Shown: positions 32,360 through 46,109, counted from the stretch's first letter. The stretch is 64,000 nt of DNA from Erodium maritimum (GCA_963921825.1 OY997590.1:41185039-41249038), one strand, 5' to 3'. Made by a program: numbers and translations. The notes: a model not told the origin generated them from the letters alone.

Positions 32360-34213
32360 AACAAGCCCAACACAAAGTGAACAATCAAAGTCCAACAACT
32401 ACCAATAAACATCAATCAATAATATTGAGAACTCAAAAGCCACTTATGTCTCACTCAACAGCTTTGGAAGCTCGCACTTCGAGTCACTCACCACACACCG
32501 TCTAACGAGCACCGGAGGAAGCCAACGGATAAATGGAACACTTGCGACTATGCCACGAATACAACCAAACAGACATGGAGACCAGCAATGCGATGAGGAG
32601 AATATGCCGAGGAACAGAGAAACGAACCCCACACATAGAGGTGTTCATGGATGAGTTATCCATCTATTTCTTGAATATGAAACCTCATATATTACACAAC
32701 GGGGATTTTATATATCCATGAAACATCAATTTAACTTTATGAATGAACTGCTTTTTCTACCATTAATAACGGCTGGGTGAGCGGATTAATCCTTTTTGCC
32801 AATTTCATAATTTTTTTATAACATATGAGCTTTATAACCTACTTTATTATTTATAAAATCCATAACTCTAATTTAAATTAGTCCGATTATTTTTTAACTC
32901 GTAGCCATTAGTTTCATGAGACTTCCAAGATAAAGTTTACAAACTATTCCAAAATATATAATAAAAAAAATAAACAATTTATTCAAGTTATATACAATTA
33001 TGTAAACTTGTTTATATATATATATTATAACTACGGTCTTCTATCGCTTTATTTTGAATTCAAATATATAATACTTTTCATCTATAATCTTTATAAATTC
33101 TAACAAATACATAGTAAAAATTAGTTATAATTAAAACAAAAATCAGAACAACGTTTATTATTTTCATCATAGAAAAATTAAGGAAACTAGGTGAATTACT
33201 ACAAGTTCAAAATGTTGAATCATACTAATATGCATTTATTACTTATTAATACTTTCACATCACATTAGTAAAATTATAAAATGTTTTTTGTAAATATAAA
33301 AAACTAATAATACGTGTAAATATATACAGGTGAATTATTAGATTTATATTTAGGAGGATAGAACGGGTTTTTCATGGTTTGAAGACTAAAAAACAGTGTA
33401 ACATACCGTTAACTCCCGGTTTTCGCTTTTTGAATCCATAATTTGTCACCGCTACTCAGGTGAGAGACTGAGCACTGCCTCAACTACCAAAGAAGGAAGC
33501 TGGCCTATACCCAACACCGAGCGGTGACCCAAAGAGGAGAGAGTCGACCCCAGCGGACACCAAACCGCCACCGGAGAAGGCACAACGTCAAGCACGACAA
33601 CCCAAAACCACGAATGATGATACAAGGAGGACAAAACAAACTCCGCAAAACCACACATAATCTCTTGAAAAATCCCCCAAGTAAACCTACAGGTACAAAT
33701 GACAAAGCTCACCGAAAGCCAACGTCGAAAGATAACGCAGGAAAAGTAGAGAAAACATTGTACACCCTCGAGATATCCTCTGGAAAAGGAGAAGAGAACA
33801 GACCAACGACAAACACAGTGGGCCAAAACCAAAAAAGCACTAGTGGAAGGAGACAAAACGACAACCCAAAAAGGGGGAAGTTATAAGGAACACTAAGAAA
33901 ACACAATAGAAGAACTAGCGGTATCTTTACAAGCAACCAAAGTGGTGTCGCGAAGTCACCGGTGAAGTTTGAGAACTGTAGGTTTGATGCTCTATGGACA
34001 GAAAAAGCAGAGAGAGACAATTCTAGGTACTTAAATATGTTGGTGCATTTAAAAAAACGTGTTGTTAAAATGGGTTGATAAAATATACACAAGAGTTGAT
34101 AAATAAAAAATACATAGTAAGGTTGATAAAGATGCATTCACCAATTGATAAAAAAATTTGTTTAGATTGATAAAATTACATATTATATATGATAAAAATG
34201 TATCTTAAGTTCA
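32360..34213. other. Unassigned sequence between LINE2 and MITE C
   Basis: Very AT-rich from about 32770 to 33420. Two more GC-rich patches (about 32440-32640 and 33440-33900) carry short open frames that match nothing I recognise. About 34040-34215 repeats the word GATAAA with variable spacing (GTTGATAAA and similar). No terminal repeats were identified. Confidence 0.4.
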
Positions 34214-34222
34214 TAAAAATTA

Positions 34223-34774
34223 GGGTTAATTGTCAAAACATATCCTAAAGTGTTGTCAATGGTCAATAAAATACCTTATCTTTTGTCCACGTTTTTAAGA
34301 AGCATAAAGTATTGTCCAACGTCGTTTTGTGAGAAACGACGTATTACAGCTTTGACTTATCCAGTGGCAGAGCTAGCTTTTTTGATGAGGGGGGGCACCA
34401 AAAATTTTTAATAGTAATACGCAACGTTAAAAAAATTGAGGGGGGAACAACTAGAAAATTATAAAAATATAAGGGGTATTTTTTAAAAAAAATAAAAAAT
34501 TAGTAGTAAATTTCAACAACAACAAATTGAGGGGGGCACGTGCCCCCCTGGGCCCTACATGGCTCCACCATTGGACTTGTCGTTTCTAGTACGACTCGTC
34601 ATTATATAGTGGATTTGTGGGCAGTTCATAATGCATTCACTAGTTTGCAGGCAATTATATTTTTCTAATAAACGGCGATGCACAATACTTTATACACCCT
34701 AAAAGCGTTGACAATAGATAAAGTATTTCTTTAATCTTAAACAAATACTTTAAGGTAGGTTTTGACAACTAACC
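34223..34774. mobile_element. MITE C, GGG-terminal family, with another element nested inside
   Basis: The left arm GGGTTAATTGTCAAAACATA has an inverted counterpart at the right end (TTTTGACAACTAACC). The flanks TAAAAATTA (34214-34222) and TTAAAATTA (34775-34783) match at 8 of 9. The TIR start and 9-bp TSD match the other four elements of this type here. A second, unrelated inverted-repeat element occupies 34360-34575. Confidence 0.75.
34360..34575. mobile_element. Nested inverted-repeat element with TCCAGTGGCAGAGC-type ends
   Basis: Left end TCCAGTGGCAGAGCTAGC; the right end, in reverse complement, is TCCAATGGTGGAGCCATG. Inside are G-rich and C-rich stretches (GAGGGGGGCAC, GTGCCCCCCTGGGCC). 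Such ends are common in plant MITEs. The TSD is unclear (CTTA versus CTTG), so the superfamily is not assigned. It lies inside MITE C and is younger than it. Confidence 0.55.
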
Positions 34775-34790
34775 TTAAAATTATACATTA

Positions 34791-34858
34791 AATAAGAAAT
34801 ACATTATGAAGGTGATGAAATTGTGAAAATAAGTTAAAGAATAAATACATGACGAAGG
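34791..34858. repeat. Pre-existing tandem repeat at the LINE3 target site
   Basis: AAATACATTATGAAGGTGAT starts one unit and AAATACATGACGAAGG (34843-34858) starts the next. The rest of the second unit lies beyond LINE3, from 48220 (CGATAAAATTGTGAGAATAA), and matches GATGAAATTGTGAAAATAA in the first. LINE3 therefore inserted into the second of two units near 50 bp. Confidence 0.75.
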
Positions 34859-35307
34859 ACCAAGTCACAAAAGCACTGTCAAACAAGTTATGATTTTCTC
34901 TCTAGCCTGCTACAATCACTATGAAGATCATCTTGCCTTCTGAAGAACACATCAAGAACATCAAGGTAAGTTTCATCCTCTTCTCTTGGTTGGCTCGGTA
35001 AATCATCTCAAAGACCTGCAGTCTTCATCTGCGTTCTCTAGCTGAAAAGCTTGCTTTCGTCTGAACCTCATCTTCAAAGCTTTGGTCTTCTTCTCTTCCT
35101 CAACTCTTATTGTAATCAGCAAGGAGCCATCTTTGTTTTCTCTGGTCTCTGGTCATCCTCGACCAGTAGAGATAACAATTTTGTGTGTCTTGGTTTCTGA
35201 TTTTCTCTTCTCTTGATCAACAGAGCAAGCAACTCGGCTGCTTTGGTTTTTGATCTTCTCTCACTCGAGCTGCATCTAGTATTAGCTTTTCTTCATCTTT
35301 CTTCCAG

Positions 35308-38067
35308 ATGGTTATATTGGAAGGTTCCGCATCTAGTGGATCAAGACTCTCAATCCAAGTACTCATAGGAGGACTTCTGGAAGTCAGAATGAACCAATCT
35401 CAGCAAGTGGCCATACTAGCTAGAAAAAGGAAAGATATCAAAAAAGAGGAAGGATTAGGAGTTACTCTGCTTTGTCTTTCTTAGATAGAATGCAGGAATA
35501 CTCTCCTGGAGGGCATAATAAACTGTTGGATGGTCAAAAAATGTTCTATGATAAATTCTTTAAACCAATGAACTCTGATACTGACAAACTCCTGACCTCC
35601 CAAATCTCCATTGGAGACCTCTCACTCAGCTTAATGGGAGGAAGCTAAACTTAGTTGTTGTGGAAACTTCAAATCATCAGGCTCATGACACATCTTCCTC
35701 AATGGGCTTCCCTCCTCCAGGCTTTGAAAATGTCCAACCCTTGCCCAGGAAGAAAGCTGCTCTTCTTGCCTCTCCTGTCAAAAAATTCTACACTGCCTTT
35801 GTTCTTAATATCCCTTATGATGCACATGTCTCTTGGCTTAAGAATATTTTTCAGGGAGCTGCTGGTTTCTGCAAGGCTTTGGTTGCCCAAACACCCAATA
35901 GAAGTGGAAAATGGTATGGATTCATTTACTTAGATTCTGAAGTCAATCTGGATGCAGTGATCCATTCTTTCAATGAAGCTTCCATCTGGGGCATTAAACT
36001 CTTTGTTACAAAAGCATGGGACAGATCTCGGAATGAAACCTCCTTTGCTCCTTCAGTATCCTAAAGGAATCACTCTGATCACAAAAGATCCTTCACTGAT
36101 TGGCACTACAAGAACTATGATGATTTTAAGCATCAGGGTTCCATTGTCTCAGCTCACTCCCAATTAATCCTGCACTCCTTTCTATCCATATCTCATTTGA
36201 ATCTCTCAGTGGAAGCTTTACAGAGAGAAATAGCTCTCCAATGAGTATCTGAAATTCAAATTAGGGCCTTAGGAAACAAGGTCATGCTAGTTCATTGTCT
36301 TGATGATTCCTTTCACCATGAATTACTAGCTGATTGGGGTCTTTGGCTTCAAGACTGGCTCACTTGCTTACCTACTCCTTCCAAAATCCACTTGAAGGGA
36401 TCGAGATTTGTCTGGCTAGCTATTCAAGGGATTTCACTCCATGGTTGGTGTGAGGAATCATTTCAAGCCTCAGTTATTGATTTTGGACAGATAATTTATA
36501 CCCACCCCATCTCCAAGTTCGGCACTGGAATGGACTTGGCCTATGTGTTGATACATACCAACACTCTCAAACCCATAGCTGAGGAGGTCAAGTTAACCCT
36601 TGGCCAGGATTCTTTTCAAATTTGTCTCCTCTCTGCATTTATCAGCCCTGCCTCCACTACAAGCTTCTTCTCCTAACCCTTCTGCCTCTACCTCCTCTCA
36701 ATCTCAAGCCAATACTAGCTCTGATGTGGATCCTCTCATTTCTCATTCTATTGTTTCTCAAACACAAAAGGAATGCTCAGACACTTTCAAAGCAATAACA
36801 CATCTCCTCAATGAGTCCAGTAAGGAGCCTTTAATTCCTAGTGAGGAGGATAAAATATCCCCAACATCTGATCAGTTGGTTAGCAGTCAGGCTAGAGTGG
36901 ATCCATCATAGGAGAGTAGAGAGATTTTATTGGTTAAGGTTGGGGAAGATCATTCTAATTCAGTTATGACTTTTATGGATTTAGAAGCAATCATTGAAAG
37001 AGCTCCATAAGTTAATGCTACAACACCTATATTTATTGGAGATGGAAGTGATATTAATACTATTGATTCTGGGGCAGAACTTTGTACTCCATTTACTTCA
37101 CCTGCTCATCCTTCTTAGTTGCAGCAAAATGATTTGGAACTGGCTATAGTTCAGGACACTTTTGATTCTTCTGATCAGGATAATATGTCCAACATTGGTT
37201 CAAAAAATTTCAATACAAGCCCAATCTCTACCGTACCAGTTCAAGATTTGGACGGAACTAATTGCACTCAAATTTTTTCAAGTCTGCAGAATCAGGCTAC
37301 TCAGCTTCTGAATTCTACCTCTACTTCTCTGATTGGGGACTCTAAGGCCTCTGCAGCATTCATGTCCACTTATATACCAGATAATACCCAACTAATCACA
37401 TCATCATTATTGCAAAGTACAAAAAAAGAGGAGCATTTATTGCTAGGTAGGGTTCAAGGAGAACATATCTTCGAAAAGGATTTTTGTGAACCTGTCAAAG
37501 GCCAAGGTCAAGAGTCTATTGATACTCAATCTCTCTAAAGGGGACCATAAGGTCTTGATTTAATCATAAGTAGAAAGGATTTACAGGCTGTTAACTCCCA
37601 ACATTCTTCATCTTCTCTGTCACCTCATTTTTTACAAAATCGAATATCTAAAGTGGCAGATCTTATGAGGCTCAAGGATGAGTCAGCAAAAAAAATCAAT
37701 CTCAATCATTCCAAAAGCAAAAAAAACTTCCAAAGTCAACTCCAGTCATGCATATGAGACTAGATCAAAACTAAAGGAAGATAAGAAAGGAGTGGACATT
37801 GTTCACTCTGGTAAGAAACTGCTCCCACATTTCCTGAATGAAGCTACTAAAGCCAAGAGAGCTTGGGGTTTTGGTAAGGCAATTGGACTCAAAGCAAGAG
37901 TCTCAAAAGATTTATTGCTTCACCACCTTTCCTCTCTGGATGACCACCAGAACTCTAGGGTGGAGTTAGAGGATGGATCTGAAGATTATTTTGAAGACCT
38001 AGAGCAAGAGTCAGACACTGAAATTTTGGTGAGTAACAACCTCACAAACATTCTTTCCTCCAATTGA
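35308..38067 (+). pseudogene. LINE3 ORF1 (RRM-type), heavily mutated
   Basis: The ATG at 35308 starts a frame with SRLSIQVLIGG, the counterpart of SRLSVQELMGG in LINE2. A frameshift near 35455 follows. The RRM lies at about 35790-36020 (FVLNIPYD, KWYGFIYL). The second conserved region (VWLAIQGISLHGWCEESF) is at about 36410-36470. Further lesions include stops near 36062, 36242, 36911, 37008 and 37118. The tail has AYETRSKLKEDKK and an acidic end, with TGA at 38065-38067. The ORF2 ATG follows after four bases. Confidence 0.82.
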
Positions 38068-38071
38068 TTCA

Positions 38072-41000
38072 ATGAAAATCCTCTCATGGAATGTGAGAGG
38101 GATCTCCTCAAGTCAAAAGAGGAGAGGTCTTAGTAACTTGGTGCACAACAATGGCCTGATTTCATTCTCTTAGAAGAAACAAAGCTAGATCCACTCCCTC
38201 CTTATTTTCTAAGAAATTGTGGCTTATCTTGTGGATGGGAGCATTCTTTTATAAACTCCGCAGGAAATTCTGGACGTCTGCTATTAGCCTGGAAATCAAA
38301 TCAATTCTCAGTTATAGATGTTAAGAAGATCAAAGGGGCTATTATCTGGATAGGGAAGATAGAAATCATTAATTGTCTTTGATGCATTGTAAATATCTAT
38401 GCTCCAAACTCATCTGCTGGGAGGAAATCCCTATGGACGGAAATATTGGTCGAGCTGAAACTATTACAAGAAGATTATCTTATTATTTTGGGAGGGGACT
38501 TCAATGTTTTGCTTAATTCTGATGAGATATCCAGCCAAAGAAGTGGGGGTTCTGATATGGCTCATCTCAATGACTTAGTTTGCAATCTCAGCCTAATGGA
38601 TCTTCCTCTTGAAGGAGGGAAGTTTACTTCATTTGGAACAGGTTCAAGAGCTTCTAGATTAGACAGGTTTCTGATCTCACTTGATCTTCTCTCAAAGGTC
38701 AAGTCTGTATCTCAATCCTGCCTACCTAGGATAATCTCATATCACAGGCCAATGATTCTATTTGACAACCAAGTTGATTGAGGGCCTACACCCTTCAAGT
38801 TCCTAAACATTTGGACTGAAGATAATAGGTTCCTACATGCAATTCAGAAATTCTGGTCATCATACAATGTTGTTGGACTCCCCTATTATACCCTCTGGAA
38901 AAAAAAAACTTAATCTACTCAAGACTGATCTCAAAGCTAGGAACTCAGAGGTCTTTGGTATTCTGGAAACACAATTAGCCTCTCTAATTAAAGAAGTGCA
39001 TCAACTTGATTCATTAGCAGAAAGTAGAGCCTTAACACCAGGTCAATGGTCAAATAGAGGCTACCTCCAAGCTACACTCATTCAAAAAAATAAGCAACAA
39101 GAAAAATTGTGGAGCCAAAAAGCAAGAAGAAAATGGTTTTATGATGGTGATAAGGGCTCAAAATATTTCCACAGAATTGCAAACTTCAAAGGCTCAAAAG
39201 GAAAACTATCTCAAATATTTTATAAAGGGACAATGTTATCTGATCCCCGAGAAATAAAAAGTGCAGCAACTGAAGACTTCAAGGAAAGATTCTCCTCTAT
39301 AGCAAATGAAGATATAAGTCTGATTGACCTGCCTTTCAATTCAGTTTCACAAGATCAAGCTTAGTGGTTGGAAAGGCCATTTATGGAAGATGAATTCTTG
39401 CAAGCATTAATGGCTTGTAATGGAGACAAAGCTCCTAGAAATGATGGCTTCAACCTAGATTTCCTTCATTTTTTGGCCAATTATCAAAGATGATCTCATG
39501 AACTTCATCTCTTTCTTCCATAAAAAAGGCCAGATAGGGAAGGGATTAAATTCTTCTTTCATAGCTGTGATTCCTAAAACCTCAGCCCCTCTCACCTTTG
39601 ATGATTTCAGACCAATAAGTTTAATGGGGGGGTCCCTACAAAATCATCTCAAAACTCCTGTCTATTAGACTCAAATCAGTCATCAACAACCTGATAGAGG
39701 AGGAACAATCAGCATTTCTCACTAGAAGGCAGATAAAATATGGAATAATGGTGGCTTCTGAATTAGTCCTTCATCTAAAAAAATCACATTCAAAGGCCTT
39801 TGTTTTTAAAGCTGATTTTGAGAAAGCCTTTGACAAGGTCAACTGGATGTTTGTGATGCATATGTTGTTTAAAATGGGCTTTCGAGTCCAATAGAAACTT
39901 TGGATGATGTCTTGCTTCAGAGCTTATGTCTCAATTTTGATTAAGGGCTCCCCCTTCTCCTGATTTCCAAATGAGCAGAGGTATCAGGCAAGGTTGTACT
40001 CTATCTCCACTTATTTTTTTCATTGTAGCTGAAGGACTAAATCAAATCATGAGAGCTTCAATTCAAGCTGACTTTCTAAGAGGTATTCAAATGAATCTGA
40101 ATAGCCCTGAAGTCTCTCATCTACAATTTGCTGATGACTCCATATTCTTCATCAAGGATGATGGTAGAAGCAGCTTATGTCTCAAATATGCTCTCTATAT
40201 GTTCTATTTAGTATCTAGATTAGGAGTCAATTATTCCAAATCAGTACTAATCCCCTTTAATCTATCTGAGACTGCAAAATTAGAGCTATTATCAGATCTT
40301 GGCTGCTCAGAAGTTGTCCTCCCCTTCAAATATTTGGGATTTCCTCTTGGAACTGCCCCAAAAGAATCACAACCTAGGAGCCTATCCTCAAAAAATTCAA
40401 AGTTGCTTTGGACTTATGGAAAGCTAAGCTCCTATCCTTTGGTGGTAGGATCACTCTTATAAAATAAACTATGCTAGCCATTCCCCTATATTTCTTCTCA
40501 ATACTCAGAGCACCTAAAGGGGTTATTAGATCTATGGAGAGATGGAAAAGAAAATATATATGGCATGGGAAACCAAATTCTCACATTCAGTAAAGTGAGT
40601 TGGAACACAGTTTGTAAGAGTAAAGAAGAGGGTGGGCTTGGAATCAAAAATCTAACATTTATGAATATCTCTCTTCTCTCCAAGTGGTGGTGGAGATTTG
40701 CTTTAGATAGAGGCTCTCTCTGGAAACTAGTGATCTGTGAGAAATATGGTTGGGACCCAATTGAATAGGATCACTCAATTTTCAGTGAGTTTGGTTCAGG
40801 GAATTTTATGCACCCTCTCCTGTCCCTAATTGATGAGCCAAGATTTACTGATTTGTTTGGTCTCAAAGGCCTCTCTTGGAAACTTGGTAATGGCCAGAGG
40901 ATAATCTTTTGGGATGATACTTTGTGGGGAGAAATTCCTTTTAAACTCCTTTTTCCCAAACTCTATGTATTATCTCAATCCAAAAAGTTGCTTGTGTCTG

Positions 41001-41755
41001 AAGTAAAGTCCCTCTCCTCATGGGATTTGAATTTCATAAGAACTCTAAGAGGTAGGGCAGAACAAGATTGGATGGCCCTTCAATTTATTCTTAAAGGAAT
41101 CCATCTCAACAATCAGTTTGAGACACTTATATGGTCAAGAGACCCAAAAGGCTTTACAGTGAGGAGAATGTATACTTTACTTCAACAACAAGGCAAACCA
41201 TACTACTGTTGATTTTAACTGGTCTAAACACCTTTGGCACCTTGAATACCTCATAATATCATTGCCTTCAGTTGTCTTGCATGTCATGAAGCCCTACCCT
41301 CCAAATGCTTCCTTGAATCAAGGTGAAAGCCCCTCACAGTAGATGATCTAATCTGTAAGACTTGTAATTGGGATTTTGAGGATGGTCAACATGTATTACT
41401 TCATTGTGGTTGGATCTGGCAAGTCTGGTCCTTGGTGATAAAGTGGTGGGGAATCAATTGGGTAATTCCTAGCAATCTCAAAGCCCTCTTATCTTCTTGG
41501 CCTTCTATGCTTAATAGGATCAGAAAATCCTCTTTGACTCAATTGGCTCAGATCATTTGCTAGCAAATCTGGCTGGCCAGAAATGATTTAGTCTTTAATG
41601 GTTCCTTGCTCCCAGCATCTGAAATCTTTGATAAAGTTGTGAATCAATCCTATAGTTGGAAAGTGTCTAATTTTCAAAACTCTTGAATTTATTTCTCCTT
41701 TTTCTCTTGGAAAGAATCTCCACTAACTTGTTGTCTAAAGCATGTGCATTGTTGA
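38072..41755 (+). pseudogene. LINE3 ORF2, heavily mutated
   Basis: It starts ILSWNVRGISSSQKRR. Endonuclease motifs are partly lost: ISDHR reads ISYHR near 38740, replacing the aspartate. Stops lie near 38173, 38382 and 38779. A frameshift in an A-run (38901-38909) and a stop at 39361-39363 follow. RT motifs ADFEKAFDKVNW (about 39810) and LQFADDSIFF (about 40128) remain. A 7-base G-run at 39626-39632 sits where LINE2 has 15 Gs. The zf-RVT region (CKTCNWDFEDGQHVLLHC) is near 41360. The end at TGA 41753-41755 is approximate because of lesions. Confidence 0.82.
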
Positions 41756-41973
41756 TTGGGTTTGGAGACTGTCCTATATAACTGGTTTCTTTGATGTTTT
41801 CTCTGGTTCCTTTGTCTCCTCTAGGGTTTGGGGTCTTGGGGAGGGTTTGGGTGGGTTGGGGAGTGTTGTGAGTTTGGTATGGTTTGTTTTGTTGGCCTCT
41901 GGTGTCTGTGTGTGGGTTTCTTGCTTCTCCCCCCCCCCCCCCTTCATTTTCCTCTTGTGTGTTTTGGGTAGCT

Positions 41974-43530
41974 TGACGCCCTGAGAATTAACCCACAAAA
42001 AAGGCAAGGCAAGCGCACCGGTCGTCAAGTAGTAAATCGGTTTTAAGTCCGGTTATCGTACCCAAGGGAGCAGTAAAACAGTCACTCGATTTATAATCTG
42101 TTATTAATCTGTTTCTGAGAATAGTTGGTTTTTGTTTTGAAAATTATAAATGACAAGTTGTAAAGAAAATTGAAATAAACTAAGAACGAAATTCAAGTGT
42201 TGTGAAATTCAGGAAAGAAAGGCGATCAAGGGCTTTTGACGGGGTCACAATATGACTATTGACTCGCAGGGATTTGTGTTTACATGTGCAAATAAGGTAA
42301 GTCTAAAGGTAACGGAAGTTTTCTCAGCTGGTCCTAAACATCTTTCGATCGAATTAGGTCCCTAATATAATCTGACCACCTAGTTATTTCTAATCTGGGT
42401 GTAGTGAGACATACAGCATTACGATTCATGAACTCCTCTAACTTTCAGTTTATACGCCTATAGTTGTTACACTCGTGTTAACCTAGCTTTATTAGAGACT
42501 AAATTTAAACCCGAGTTACATAATCCTTAGTCCTTTTATCACTCTCAGCTTTCGATTGTTGAGTGCTAAAACCTAATCAACTATCAAGTGGCCAGTTTGA
42601 TGAAGCATTAAATCCAAATTATGTAAGCATTATCCTAAACACAAATTGCACAATGTAACTACAAACCCATTGAATCAATTACTCATATTGCTTCCCCTAG
42701 CCCTAGATCAATGGAAGCTTAGCTCATGATGGAGAAGAAGAACAAGCAAAGTAAAGAAGAAGGCATATAGATAAACATGTTATAATTGAGTTTGATACAC
42801 AATACCCAAGTATGAAATGTAAAATCACAATAGTCTTCAATCCTAGCTCTAAGATGCACTCTTCTTCCTTCAAGCTCCAAGCCCTAGCTCCCAAGTTCTC
42901 CTTTTTGCTCCCAAAATTCGTAACCCCCCAAATTATGCCTTCAAATTGTTTAAATAGGGTTTCAGAAAACGCAGGTCTGGATACGAGTGGCACTGAGCAT
43001 GATACGGAACATGCCCCATTCCGGCCCTCTAAGAGGCACGGAACGGGTCATGTACCGGCCCTTGAAGTGGCACGGTACATATCACGTGCCGGCCTTTATG
43101 TGATACGGGGCATTCCATGTGCCGGATCAAAACAGAGAGCACCGGTATTTTTTGCTTCAGACGCACGGTAACCCGCACGGAACATTCGTCCTTCCGGCCC
43201 GGTAGGAGACACGGGACGGGCGTTGTTCCGGCCCAGACTCCCATATGTGGCGGGCTATGTTCCGGCCCGGTATCCCATTCGGACCGTATGGCTCTGATGA
43301 ACCAAGGCTAGGTGCCCGTTCTTGGCTCGATCTTCTGTCCTGCAGCTGCTTGGCTTATTTGTTCTGACAAATGCCCTCGTTTTGCTCCAAATACCTGGAA
43401 ACTCTAGACTCAGGGCTCACTGCATAATAGTGAGAAGAAATGCATTAAACAACCTATTCCCGGGACCGAAAAGCTTAAGATGTGGGCTTAAAAACATCGA
43501 AAACGATGCATTTTTGCGTCCACATCAACA
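41974..43530 (-). repeat. 3' LTR of the Tat-like fragment
   Basis: Minus strand: begins TGTTGATGTGGACGC right after the polypurine tract and ends CAGGGCGTCA. Near its end, GGGTACGATAACCGGACTTA and CTACTTGACGACCGGTGCGC parallel the end of the LTR at 9774-17201. About 42970-43270 repeats words such as GGCACGGAACGGG and GTGCCGGCC. Confidence 0.65.
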
Positions 43531-45708
43531 CCCCACACTTAAACTTTTCTCGTCCCGAGAAAACCAAACTAATAAAACAGCAAATGATAAGTCCCGGTTA
43601 AACCCCGAGGTTCACCTCGATAGGAGGAGTCCGGGCCTCCTTTATTAAAACAATAGAAAAGTAAAGGTGCACGTGCAATGCATGAACCTAAATCTAATGC
43701 ATTCCTAAAACACACTACATGATGCATGCAAAGAGGAACAAAAATAGGTGACAAATGAGTAATCATGCACAGTGGATCATAAAGATTTTCTCAGAGTCGT
43801 CACATGCCACAAGACCTTACACTTATCAAAGAAGCATATAGGCTAATGAATACCACAAAGTATGATGCTACTCATATTAATGATTAACTCTATTCATTTA
43901 AACTCGCATTTCTTCATTCACAATAACCGGGTGTTTCCCTTTTTCCCTTTTCATGGACTTTAGAGATTCATACGCTATCATGCTAGACCCATCTCCACTA
44001 ATTGTAAGGAATCATGGTTATTAAGAATCAAAAAGGTCTTTGCAAAAGCTTGTAATGTAAGGCTAGGCAAAGGGTGTGGAAGAGATATGAAAAGAAGCTA
44101 AAATAGTACCTCGTGACACAAGTGCTTCAACTCACACCCAAGAGTATGTCACACATCCCAAACCCCGTTTAATCACCATTCTCCATTTGCATTTTCTTCC
44201 CCCATTTTTCTTTTATTGAATAGCTAAGTGTAGCACTAATTTGCTCATTTTTCTTTTTCTTAGCTATCCACATCTACACTACCATTATTCAACCCATCTT
44301 GCATTACCCCACACTTATCTTTTCCACAGGGACATAAAATCTGATATTGTTCCCTCTTTTTCTATATAATTTTTTTCGGGGTCATGCTACAAAAATTTCT
44401 CCCAATACAACCCAATGGCATATAAATACAAACTTTTTTTTCTTTCTTTCTTTTGCTTACTCAACATCCCAAATAATAACCCCTCTCAATGAAGCACCTA
44501 AGCCAAGAGATAAAGGTTCAAATAATAATGAGGATATAACACGAAACGAAAGGCACATAGGGTTATATTGTTCGGGTTAGAAACGACAGGCTAAAGCTCA
44601 AATGGGGTGACTAAGAGATATAATCATGCAAAGGTGGGAAATTTTGGCTCAAACGGTCCATAGATGGCCTAAAATCATTTTCTCAAATAACCATGTTCCT
44701 TATTCTTATTTCGCCTCGAATGGGTCATACATGTAGTTCTAGACTCAATTTACCATGCATCGGAATCAAGGAAAATCAACCCTAGTTATAGCAAACACTT
44801 GAAACACGAGCGAACGAGCTAAACATAATGCATGTGCTTTCATACTTGTTCGATTCATTTATGCCCATATACAACTTTAACTCATGCAAAGAAAATAGCT
44901 TTTACGACAGTTCAATCATCGAAATCTCAAGAACATCTACATTATACTCACATATCACCAGAAAATATTTTTTGATTTTTTTGGATTTTTTTCAAAGTAT
45001 TTATGACACGAAATGATGCATGAACACACAAAATAAAACACAATGCAATGCAAGGCATACCCCACCCCACACTTGAAACTCAGTATTGTCCCTAGTGCGA
45101 CTCTAAACATATATCTACACATGCACATGATGGATAAGTAACGAATGAACACCCCACACTTATGATCAGCAGGTATAAACAGTTCACACAACCTATATGC
45201 TTTTTCTATCAGTACGACAAATCAGGCACTCATGGCCCCCAAATAGCATACGAGAAGTAAATAGCGATAGCCAATACAAAATAGGAGGGTAAAGAGATAC
45301 TGCCCCTCGAAGAATCGCTACGTGAACTGCACTGATGGCGGATACCCTCGTGCATGGATGGGTGGAGAGCTCTTTGCCCAAGAAAACCTCCAGGAGGTTT
45401 GGCACCAAAATATGCTCCGCTGCTCTCATCTCGCTCCCCACACCATGTGTTGGGTTGCCTCCCAACCAGCGCATTTGTTTAACGTCGTTAGCTCGACGAA
45501 AAGGGTGGCCACAGAAGCCACCCAAGCATTGCTCCAGAAGCCACTGATCGGCAGAGCACCTGCTAGACACAGACTCACAAACAGAAAACATATTAAAACA
45601 CGAAAAATAAAAAGATAGAGCTTCTCCATAACCATAGCGCCCGAGCACTACTGACAACATAGAAAACCGGTTAGACACACAGCAGGCATATCAAAATAAT
45701 AATGGAGA
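41974..45708 (-). mobile_element. 5'-truncated Tat-like Ty3/gypsy element (3' internal region plus 3' LTR)
   Basis: On the minus strand, the right part (45510-45450) reads RRANDVK then LGGNPTHG, resembling the end of pol in plant Tat/Athila-type elements, where GGTTGCCTCCCAA-type sequence is common. A long non-coding stretch with several CCCCACACTT words follows. The polypurine tract, minus-strand AAAAGTTTAAGTGTGGGG, is at 43531-43548. The 3' LTR then runs to the terminal CA at 41974. The left flank TAGCT (41969-41973) and right AAGCT match at 4 of 5. gag, most of pol and the 5' LTR are missing. Family assignment is by resemblance. Confidence 0.65.
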
Positions 45709-46109
45709 AGCTATTTGTAGGTTTCTTGTGGCCTCTGGTGTCTGTGTGTGGGTTTCTTGCTTCTCCCCCCCCCCCCTTTCATTTTCCTCTTGTGTGTTTT
45801 GGGTAGCTCTTTGTAGGTCTGAGTGTTCTGTTCCCCCTTTTTTTTTCAGGCTGGTATTTTTTCAATTGATCGGGCCTCCTTGCACTCTCATCTGTCACAT
45901 TTGTGAGCTCTTGCATTTGCTTTGGTGGATCATCAGCCAGCCTCAATCAGTTTCAACACTAGCAGCTTCATCGTAATGGTGATTCCTTGGACTTCAAGCA
46001 TTCTGAAAAGGGTCGAGATCAATCCTCTATTGGCTCTTAATTTAATCCCAGCAACACACAAGCTTCCTCTGTAATAATCAAACTATTGATTTTTCTCAAC
46101 ACTCAGTTG

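Noticed and set aside
33440..33900. Possible host exon in a GC-richer patch
   Set aside because: Frames on both strands are open but show no domain, splice context or homology I can name.
45193..45678. Minus-strand 161-codon frame as a host gene
   Set aside because: It contains the pol-end-like motif of a Tat-type retrotransposon and lies in a 5'-truncated copy.
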